Shown: piece by piece, positions 1 through 4,787 of the stretch
How positions within the stretch are numbered: position 1 is the first letter of the stretch
Layout: each line of letters starts with the position of its first letter
Source of the DNA: Candidatus Schekmanbacteria bacterium
GTDB taxonomy: Bacteria > Schekmanbacteria > GWA2-38-11 > J061
Direction of reading: 5' to 3'
NCBI GenBank assembly: GCA_003695725.1
Contig: RFHX01000033.1
Coordinates: forward strand, 1 to 7,160
DNA: 7,160 bases
The notes under the pieces: generated by a model
What the model was told of the DNA's origin: nothing
Database searches by the model: none
The model's input: the letters and a program-made list of their open reading frames with translations, nothing else
Program-made: the position numbers and the translations under genes

Positions 1-10
1 AAAGAAAAAA

Positions 11-331
11 ATGAACAAAAAAAGTAAAGCTCTCTACAATGCGAAAGCAAAAATAGTGAAGGCGTTAGCACATCCCACACGTTTGTATATAACTGAGAAA
101 CTGGCAGAAAGAGAACATTGCGTTTGTGAATTTGTTGATTCTATTAATGTTGATTTTTCGACCATTTCAAAACATTTATCTATTTTAAAAGAAGCGGGTA
201 TTGTTGATGACGAGAAGCGCGGAAAACAGGTATTTTATAGGCTTAAGGTGCCATGCATCATAAATTTCGTAAAATGTATTGAAGATGTTATTAAATCCAA
301 TGCTGATTATCATATGGCGTTGATAAAATAG
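11..331 (+). CDS. arsR: ArsR/SmtB-family metalloregulatory repressor (arsR-1)
   Basis: This 106-residue protein is a winged-helix repressor of the ArsR/SmtB family, normally a dimer that leaves DNA when a thiophilic metal or As(III)/Sb(III) binds. Residues 14-30 (KIVKALAHPTRLYITEK) are the typical first helices. HCVCEF at 36-41 holds the Cys37-x-Cys39 pair at the place of the classical ELCVCDL metal site. TISKHLSILKEAGIV (51-65) is the recognition helix and GKQVFYRL (71-78) the wing. Two more cysteines, Cys82 and Cys89, lie in the C-terminal helix and could complete a thiolate site. Length is normal. The ATG at 11 gives a complete fold, but only ten bases of upstream sequence are present without a stop, so an earlier start cannot be excluded and the promoter is out of view. 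The permease gene follows after 56 bases holding a likely operator. The ligand (As, Sb or another metal) is inferred only from the CxC site and the neighbours. Confidence 0.92.
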   Translation: MNKKSKALYNAKAKIVKALAHPTRLYITEKLAEREHCVCEFVDSINVDFSTISKHLSILKEAGIVDDEKRGKQVFYRLKVPCIINFVKCIEDVIKSNADYHMALIK

Positions 332-344
332 TTTTTTTTGCTCT

Positions 345-368
345 TTATTTGGTAATTTTACCAAATAA
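345..368. promoter_or_regulatory. Probable ArsR operator, 11-2-11 inverted repeat
   Basis: TTATTTGGTAA (345-355) and TTACCAAATAA (358-368) are exact reverse complements separated by two T. ArsR/SmtB repressors are known to bind AT-rich imperfect 12-2-12 repeats, and this element has nearly that geometry. It sits between arsR-1 and the permease gene, 19 bases before the permease ATG, so repressor bound here would block entry to the four-gene unit. A TTGGTA/TATATA pair at 349-354 and 372-377 has 17-base spacing, but it would start transcription after the ribosome site, so no exact promoter is called. A short RNA hairpin is the alternative reading. Confidence 0.68.
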
Positions 369-387
369 CAATATATAAGGGGTTGTT

Positions 388-1689
388 ATGAATTGGAAAG
401 ACGAATGGAAAAAGTTGGTATTGATCATGACGATTTTTATTTTTTGCTTCTATATGCCTATTGGCAACAAAGATTTTGATAATGCAGTTTTAGAGGCTTT
501 GCATCTCGTCAAATGGTATGCCAGGGAGCATGTACTCCTTTGCCTGGTGCCTGCTTTTTTTATCGCAGGCGCTATATCTGTTTTTATAAGTGAATCTTCC
601 GTAATTAAATATTTCGGGGCCAATGCAAATAAAATTCTTGCCTATAGCGTTGCATCTGTTTCCGGAACGATTCTTGCAGTCTGCTCCTGTACTGTTTTGC
701 CCTTGTTTGCGGGGATATATAAAATGGGAGCGGGAATCGGACCTGCAGTATCTTTCCTCTATTCCGGTCCTGCCATAAATGTATTGGCGATAATTCTTAC
801 TGCGCGTGTATTGGGGTTTAAGTTAGGTGTTGCCCGCGCCATAGGTGCCATTTTATTCAGTGTGCTTATAGGCATGATAATGCATTTAATTTTTCATAAA
901 GAAGAGAAAATAAAGACGCCAAAAGAAACATCCTTGTCAGGTGAGGAAGTCAGACGTCCTCTTTGGAAAAATATCCTTTATTTTGCTTCTATGGTTGGAA
1001 TCTTGGTTTTTGCCAATTGGGGGAAACCATTGGAGTCCGGAGGGCTTCAGGCATTTGTGTACAGTGAAAAATGGACATTGACATCATTATTTTCGACTGC
1101 GCTAGGCATTATGCTGGTTTTTTGGTTTGAACTGAAATGGTGGAAGGTTTTAGTTACTGCGCTATCTGTTGCTGTTTTAGTGTTTATTTTCCCGGAAATT
1201 CCATTAATCCCCTTTACGGCAGGGGTAATAGGGCTTTCATTTTTCACCAGTACGGATACGGGCGAGACTTCCGAATGGTTTGCATCATCATGGGCTTTTG
1301 CCAAACAGATTATGCCTTTGCTTTTGTTTGGTGTACTCATTGCAGGAGTATTGCTTGGGCGTGTTGGGCACGAAGGATTGATTCCTTCTAAATGGGTTTC
1401 TACTGCTGTGGGTGGCAATTCGCTGAAGGCAAACTTTTTTGCGTCCTTTGCAGGAGCATTTATGTATTTTGCCACGCTAACTGAGGTGCCAATTCTTCAA
1501 GGACTTATTAAAAACGGAATGGGACAGGGGCCTGCATTGGCTTTACTGCTTGCAGGTCCGGCATTAAGTCTGCCGAATATGCTTCTCATTCGTAAAGTGT
1601 TAGGCACAAAAAAAACAATTGTTTACGTATTTCTTGTAATTGTTATGTCCACGATAAGTGGAATCCTTTTTGGACAAATAAGCGGTTAA
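388..1689 (+). CDS. Permease of the ArsP / SO_0444 type (PF03773, DUF318)
   Basis: A 433-residue inner-membrane protein with roughly ten to twelve hydrophobic segments. It belongs to the PF03773 permease family, whose studied members include ArsP (export of trivalent organoarsenicals) and SO_0444 (Cu/Zn efflux). Two related halves are visible. The first has Cys99-Ser-Cys101 followed by VLPLFAGIYKMGAGIGPA and a YSGPAINVLAI helix. The second has TLTEVPILQGLIKNGMGQGP (Glu366, Pro368) and LLAGPALSLPNML. The CSC motif is the likely soft-metal or arsenical contact; the second copy replaces it with TLTE. A hydrophilic charged stretch around residues 171-193 separates early and middle segments. The start is fixed by AAGGGG (377-382), five bases before the ATG. 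It is the first gene after the operator and heads the fmdE-like/tauE-like/thioredoxin-like unit. Export is certain only as a class; substrate could be methylarsenite, arsenite, copper or zinc. Confidence 0.85.
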   Translation: MNWKDEWKKLVLIMTIFIFCFYMPIGNKDFDNAVLEALHLVKWYAREHVLLCLVPAFFIAGAISVFISESSVIKYFGANANKILAYSVASVSGTILAVCSCTVLPLFAGIYKMGAGIGPAVSFLYSGPAINVLAIILTARVLGFKLGVARAIGAILFSVLIGMIMHLIFHKEEKIKTPKETSLSGEEVRRPLWKNILYFASMVGILVFANWGKPLESGGLQAFVYSEKWTLTSLFSTALGIMLVFWFELKWWKVLVTALSVAVLVFIFPEIPLIPFTAGVIGLSFFTSTDTGETSEWFASSWAFAKQIMPLLLFGVLIAGVLLGRVGHEGLIPSKWVSTAVGGNSLKANFFASFAGAFMYFATLTEVPILQGLIKNGMGQGPALALLLAGPALSLPNMLLIRKVLGTKKTIVYVFLVIVMSTISGILFGQISG

Positions 1690-1716
1690 AGCTAAAAATG
1701 ATTAACCTGTAACATT

Positions 1717-1732
1717 GGGAGGAAGTAAAATG
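1717..1732 (+). promoter_or_regulatory. Ribosome binding site deciding the fmdE-like start
   Basis: GGGAGGA (1717-1723) lies six bases before the ATG at 1730. A TTG in the same frame at 1715 would overlap this site and have no site of its own, so the ATG at 1730 is taken as the true start. Confidence 0.85.
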
Positions 1733-2353
1733 GTAAAAGCAAAAGATTTTTATGAAGTGGGACTTAAATTGCATGGTCACAAATGTCCTGCTATGCCGAT
1801 GGGGCTTCGTGCGGGCCAGGCAGCGATGAACAAGCTTGGCGTAGAACGTGCGAAGGACGGTCAGTTAATGGCTTTTGTAGAAATTGGCGAGAATCATTGT
1901 GCCACATGTTTTGCTGATGGTGTGCAAGTGATAACGGGATGCACATTTGGCAAGGGCAATATCAGCAAACTCCACTACGGGAAATGGGGGCTAATATTGA
2001 TTGACAAAGAAACAGGCCGCTCTGTAAGAGTGTCCCCCAAAGCAGAGATAATGCAGGAAAATAAAAAGACGGAATTTTTTACCGAATACCGTCAAAAAGG
2101 CATTCCCGCATCCAAGGTGCCTGATGAAATTGTGGCACCGCTCGTGGAAAAAGTGATGAGTGCGCCTGAAGAAGTATTATTTAATATTGGCGATGTGGTT
2201 TCATGGCAATGGGAAGAGCCCGTCCATTCCTTCGAAGGGTTTGTTTGTGACATTTGCGGAGAAATGACGGTGGAGCACTACGGGCGCATTTTGGGTGACA
2301 AGAAAGTTTGTATCCCTTGCAGGGAAAAAACCGCAGAAACGAGCAGAGAATAA
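1730..2353 (+). CDS. FmdE-family protein with C-terminal zinc motif
   Basis: A 207-residue soluble protein of the FmdE family (PF02663), named after a subunit of formylmethanofuran dehydrogenase but widespread as a stand-alone protein in bacteria with no methanogenesis. The N-terminal domain has HGHKCP (His15, His17, Cys19), matching the family's metal-site motif, then ENHCATCFADGVQVITGCTFGKGN (55-77, split here: Cys57, Cys60, Cys71), a cysteine-rich stretch typical of the family. The C-terminus ends in a CxxC-x17-CxxC zinc ribbon (Cys173, Cys176, Cys194, Cys197). No signal peptide or membrane segment is seen, so it is cytoplasmic. It starts 40 bases after the permease stop and is followed 38 bases later by the tauE-like gene. 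None of the other formylmethanofuran dehydrogenase subunits is present, so that function is unlikely here. A redox, metal-binding or thiol-handling role linked to the permease is inference. Its base composition is clearly richer in G+C than the flanking arsR-1. Confidence 0.83.
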   Translation: MVKAKDFYEVGLKLHGHKCPAMPMGLRAGQAAMNKLGVERAKDGQLMAFVEIGENHCATCFADGVQVITGCTFGKGNISKLHYGKWGLILIDKETGRSVRVSPKAEIMQENKKTEFFTEYRQKGIPASKVPDEIVAPLVEKVMSAPEEVLFNIGDVVSWQWEEPVHSFEGFVCDICGEMTVEHYGRILGDKKVCIPCREKTAETSRE

Positions 2354-2391
2354 AAAATGAGAGCATTGCTGAATATATCCGAGAGTAAATT

Positions 2392-3192
2392 ATGATAGCA
2401 CATCCCCAACTTATTTTGTCTGCCCTTTTTTTCCTTGTGTCAATTATATTTTCGATGATGGGACAAGGGGGAGGCGTAATCTACACACCTCTTCAAGTTT
2501 GGTTCAATATAGATTTTCATACAGCAGCCACAACAAGTCTTTTCCTCATATTGGCTGCATCCGTATCTTCCTCTCTTGTCTTTCGAAAAGCGGGAAAAAT
2601 CGATTGGCCTCTTGCCTTGGTATTGGAGACTTCGACAGGTGCAGGAGGATTTGCAGGAGGGTTTTGGTCAGAAAAATTTTCAAGCGTTTTCCTTTCCCTG
2701 CTCTTTGCAGGGGTAATCTTTGTCTCTGCGTTTTTTATGATCAACTCATTTAAGGGAAAGAAAGAAAATAAAACGGACTCTAAAGGATTGTTCATCTGGA
2801 AGCGGGTACTCAACAATGAAGCATATTGTGTTAACCTTTTGCTGGCTTTGCCCCTGTCCTTTGCAGCTGGAATAATAAGCGGATTGCTGGGAGTGGGGGG
2901 AGGCATACTGAAAGTTCCTTTGATGGTTATTCTCTTGGGAATTCCTATGGATATAGCAGTCGGGTCCAGTGCCTTTATGATAGGGATAACGGCTTTTGGC
3001 GGTTTTGCAGGGCATATAGCAAAAGGACATTGGGACTGGATAACTTCACTTGTCCTTGCTGTTGCGGTAATTGCCGGAAGCCAAATAGGAAGCCGCATTT
3101 CGGTAAATATTGATAAAAACAAATTGAAAAAGGCTTTTGGCTGGTTTCTTTTTGTTATTGCGATTTCAATGGTAATTAAGGCGTTATGGTAG
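2392..3192 (+). CDS. TauE/SafE-family membrane exporter
   Basis: A 266-residue integral membrane protein of the TauE/SafE (PF01925, formerly DUF81) family, whose known members export sulfite, sulfoacetate or other small organosulfur anions. Two glycine-rich repeats mark the two halves: GQGGGVIYTPLQ (from residue 24) and GLLGVGGGILKVPLM (from residue 164). The second is followed by GSSAFMIGITAFGGFAGH and, near the end, GSQIGSRIS, all typical of the family. About eight hydrophobic helices are visible, with a charged linker at residues 122-140. Length is ordinary. The start has only GAGAG (2381-2385) as a weak ribosome site. Its position inside an ArsR-headed unit next to a permease and a thioredoxin-like protein suggests a role in disposing of a sulfur species or a thiolated metalloid, but this is inference; the sequence shows only the transporter class. 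Confidence 0.87.
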   Translation: MIAHPQLILSALFFLVSIIFSMMGQGGGVIYTPLQVWFNIDFHTAATTSLFLILAASVSSSLVFRKAGKIDWPLALVLETSTGAGGFAGGFWSEKFSSVFLSLLFAGVIFVSAFFMINSFKGKKENKTDSKGLFIWKRVLNNEAYCVNLLLALPLSFAAGIISGLLGVGGGILKVPLMVILLGIPMDIAVGSSAFMIGITAFGGFAGHIAKGHWDWITSLVLAVAVIAGSQIGSRISVNIDKNKLKKAFGWFLFVIAISMVIKALW

Positions 3193-3244
3193 AAGTGGCA
3201 GAAAGAGAGGGGGTTTTCGATTTATGAGATTACAATTTTAAATT

Positions 3245-3260
3245 GGAGGATGTAAAAATG
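3245..3260 (+). promoter_or_regulatory. Ribosome binding site deciding the thioredoxin-like start
   Basis: GGAGG (3245-3249) lies eight bases before the ATG at 3258. The in-frame TTG at 3243 overlaps the site itself and adds only five residues absent from the family fold, so the ATG at 3258 is preferred. Confidence 0.82.
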
Positions 3261-3491
3261 AGGAAAATAAAGATTCTTGGGACAGGATGCGCTAGATGCA
3301 GACAAATGGAGGCGAATGCAAAAGCGGCGGCAAAAGAAGTAGGCATTGATTATGAATTGGAAAAAGTGACAGACCTACACGATATTATATCAGCTGGAGT
3401 TATGACAACTCCGGCGCTCATTGTGGACGGAGAAGTAAAAGTTGCAGGCAAGGTGCCTTCGATTGAAGAAATGAAAAAAATTTTATGTTAA
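3258..3491 (+). CDS. Small thioredoxin-like CxxC protein (redox-active disulfide protein 2 type)
   Basis: A 77-residue minimal thioredoxin-fold protein. The beta strand KIKILG leads into GTGCARCRQ with the active pair Cys11/Cys14, and MTTPALIVDGEV places the cis-proline at Pro52, as in thioredoxins and glutaredoxin-like proteins. It matches the small 'redox-active disulfide protein 2' group, which is often found beside PF03773 permeases. It has no signal peptide, so it should act in the cytoplasm as a dithiol reductant or metal carrier. An extra cysteine is the last residue, Cys77. It closes the left block, 65 bases after the tauE-like stop, and is followed by the control region of arsR-2. 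Possible partners are the CSC site of the permease, the FmdE-like protein, or ArsC, which needs thioredoxin-type electrons. Which one it serves cannot be read from sequence. Confidence 0.87.
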   Translation: MRKIKILGTGCARCRQMEANAKAAAKEVGIDYELEKVTDLHDIISAGVMTTPALIVDGEVKVAGKVPSIEEMKKILC

Positions 3492-3523
3492 GTATGACAT
3501 TTCGTAATGGATAAAAAAAGATA

Positions 3524-3575
3524 TTGACTTTTTTTCTTTTATCTAATATTTAGTTATTTAGCTAAATATAATATT
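3524..3575 (+). promoter_or_regulatory. Control region of the arsR-2 operon: promoter-like boxes and AT-rich palindrome
   Basis: This AT-rich gap before arsR-2 holds TTGACT (3524-3529), a good -35 box, and a perfect 14-base palindrome TATTTAGCTAAATA (3555-3568). The arms ATATTTAG (3546-3553) and CTAAATAT (3562-3569) form a wider inverted repeat, and TATTTAG occurs twice in tandem (3547-3553, 3555-3561). TATTTA at 3547-3552 is 17 bases from the -35 box but is a weak -10. TATAAT at 3567-3572 is a perfect -10 hexamer without a convincing -35 at the right spacing. An ArsR operator overlapping the promoter is the natural reading; the exact start of transcription is unresolved. Confidence 0.6.
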
Positions 3576-3588
3576 AAGAGAAATATAA

Positions 3589-3969
3589 ATGGATAAAATA
3601 GTGCAGGTCATAAAAAGCCTTTCAGACAAAAACCGCCTGCGGATAATTGCGGCATTGATGGAAAATAAAGAACTTTGTGCCTGTCAGATAACAGAATTAT
3701 TGAATATCAGAGGAGCAAGCGTTTCACGCCATCTATCCCAGCTTGTCAATGCAGGGATTTTGAAAAGCCGTAAGGAAGGGCGTTGGATTTATTTCAGCAT
3801 TAGAAATAGGAAGATGTCAGATGCTTTGCTTTCCTGCATTAAAGCTGAGTTATTGAAATCTGAGGAAATTGAGAGAGACAGGAAGGTGCTTAAAAAAATT
3901 CTTGCAACTGATGTAGAAGATATCTGCAGGAAACAGCGCGGTGAGAAGTGCTGTCCTAAAAAAAATTGA
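3589..3969 (+). CDS. arsR: ArsR-family arsenic-responsive repressor with cysteine-rich tail (arsR-2)
   Basis: A 126-residue winged-helix repressor. [26 protein letters not shown] (9-34, cited by parts: SDKNRLRI and ELCACQI) closely matches the classical ArsR start, with the As(III)-binding pair Cys30-x-Cys32. [17 protein letters not shown] (42-58) is the recognition helix and [10 protein letters not shown] (62-71) the wing. It is longer than arsR-1 and carries Cys83 plus a basic tail with Cys113, Cys121 and Cys122, which could offer further thiolate ligands. The start ATG is preceded by a weak AAGAG (3575-3579). The upstream palindrome suggests autoregulation. The arsC start lies eight bases after its stop, so it heads the arsC-arsD-arsA-acr3 operon, which makes As(III)/Sb(III) its most likely inducer. 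It shares only the general family fold with arsR-1, so the two are not a recent duplication. Confidence 0.94.
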   Translation: MDKIVQVIKSLSDKNRLRIIAALMENKELCACQITELLNIRGASVSRHLSQLVNAGILKSRKEGRWIYFSIRNRKMSDALLSCIKAELLKSEEIERDRKVLKKILATDVEDICRKQRGEKCCPKKN

Positions 3970-3977
3970 AACAGACA

Positions 3978-4412
3978 ATGAAACAAAAAATAAAAATACT
4001 TTTTCTTTGCACAGGAAATTCCTGCCGCAGCCAGATGGCTGAAGGGTGGACACGCCATCTCAAAGCAGATGAAATAGAAGCGTATTCTGCCGGAGTGGAA
4101 ACACACGGACTAAATCCCAATGCAGTAAAAGTGATGGCAGAGGCGGGTGTTGATATCTCAAAGCATCGATCAAAGCATATTGATGAATTTAAAAATACAG
4201 AATTTGATTATGTCGTTACTTTATGCGGAAATGCGCAGGAAACATGTCCCGTTTTTCCCGGAAGAACGAAAGTTATTCATATTGGATTTGATGACCCACC
4301 AAAAATGGCAGAAAAAAAGGAAACACAAGAGGAAAAACTCAACTGCTACCGCAAAGTTAGAGATGAGATAAAAGAGTTTGTTGAAACATTACCGGAATCA
4401 TTGAATAAATGA
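3978..4412 (+). CDS. arsC: Thioredoxin-type arsenate reductase ArsC
   Basis: A 144-residue cytoplasmic enzyme of the low-molecular-weight tyrosine phosphatase fold that reduces arsenate to arsenite. The phosphate loop CTGNSCRS begins at Cys11. The redox cascade cysteines are Cys83 and Cys90 in [12 protein letters not shown], equal to Cys82 and Cys89 of the plasmid pI258/Bacillus enzymes. The general acid is Asp106 in FDDPPK. All three cysteines being present places it in the thioredoxin-coupled class, not the glutaredoxin-coupled class. Length is typical. The ATG at 3978 is chosen; a TTG at 3966 overlapping the arsR-2 stop would add four residues. No clear ribosome site precedes either, so translation probably continues from arsR-2 by re-initiation. 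Its product, arsenite, is handled by the following arsD, arsA and acr3 genes. The small thioredoxin-like protein encoded at 3258-3491 is a possible electron donor. Confidence 0.95.
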   Translation: MKQKIKILFLCTGNSCRSQMAEGWTRHLKADEIEAYSAGVETHGLNPNAVKVMAEAGVDISKHRSKHIDEFKNTEFDYVVTLCGNAQETCPVFPGRTKVIHIGFDDPPKMAEKKETQEEKLNCYRKVRDEIKEFVETLPESLNK

Positions 4413-4425
4413 AAGGAGAAGAGCA

Positions 4426-4785
4426 ATGAAGACACTAAAAATTTATGATCCAGCACTATGTTGTTCTACTGGAGTATGTGGACCAAATCCTGATGAGAAA
4501 CTTGTTAAGCTTGCAGCTTTTCTTAAAGGATTGAATGAAAAAGAGTGTAAGGTGGAGCGATATAATCTAGCTCAACAACCAGAAGCATATAAAGAGAATA
4601 AAGTTGTCGCGAATTTGATGAAAAAGGAAGGAGTAAAGGCTCTTCCTATTTTTTTTATTAATGATGAAGTTGTTTTTTCAGGTGAATATCCCGATATTTC
4701 AGAGCTTGAAAAACTTTTGAATATAGCTTCTGTTGATGAGTCAGATGCTTCTTGCTGTGATTCTGAAGATTGCGGGTGCAGCTGA
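4426..4785 (+). CDS. arsD: Arsenite metallochaperone ArsD
   Basis: A 119-residue protein that binds As(III)/Sb(III) and passes it to ArsA; some homologues also repress weakly. The N-terminus MKTLKIYDPALCCSTGVCG is nearly that of the enterobacterial protein, with the three arsenite-binding cysteines Cys12, Cys13 and Cys18. The thioredoxin-like fold continues to VKALPIFFINDEVVFSGEYP (69-88). The C-terminus is cysteine-rich (SCCDSEDCGCS), resembling the vicinal cysteine pairs of E. coli ArsD. Length is typical. The ribosome site AAAGGAG (4412-4418) starts on the last base of the arsC stop and is seven bases from the ATG. The stop TGA shares its A with the arsA ATG, matching the need for matched ArsD and ArsA amounts. 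Confidence 0.96.
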   Translation: MKTLKIYDPALCCSTGVCGPNPDEKLVKLAAFLKGLNEKECKVERYNLAQQPEAYKENKVVANLMKKEGVKALPIFFINDEVVFSGEYPDISELEKLLNIASVDESDASCCDSEDCGCS

Positions 4786-4787
4786 TG
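4783..4787 (+). promoter_or_regulatory. arsD-arsA stop/start overlap (TGATG)
   Basis: The arsD stop TGA (4783-4785) and the arsA ATG (4785-4787) share one base. With no strong ribosome site in front of it, arsA is probably translated by coupling to arsD. This overlap decides the arsA start over the in-frame TTG at 4770. Confidence 0.8.

Noticed and set aside
307-339. Possible terminator after arsR-1: TTATCA/TGATAA stem followed by eight T
   Set aside because: The stem is only six A+T-rich pairs with an eight-base loop inside the coding end, and five bases separate it from the T run; too weak to call.
1047-1475. Open frame on the - strand inside the permease gene
   Set aside because: A shadow of the membrane-protein codons; no motif.
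1684-1707. GGTTAA/TTAACC inverted repeat spanning the permease stop
   Set aside because: Six pairs with a twelve-base loop and no T run; likely chance, at most a minor RNA hairpin.
1730-2353. A genuine formylmethanofuran dehydrogenase subunit
   Set aside because: No other subunits are in the window and stand-alone family members are common in bacteria; only the family name is supported.
2517-3122. Long open frame on the - strand (201 codons) and shorter ones in the same area
   Set aside because: It lies wholly inside the tauE-like gene, which has clear family motifs; the reverse product is rich in proline and lysine with no recognisable fold.
3204-3241. Ribosome-site-like AGAGAGGGGG followed by a five-codon frame (MRLQF)
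   Set aside because: Too short to support as a gene; may be a remnant or chance before the thioredoxin-like gene.
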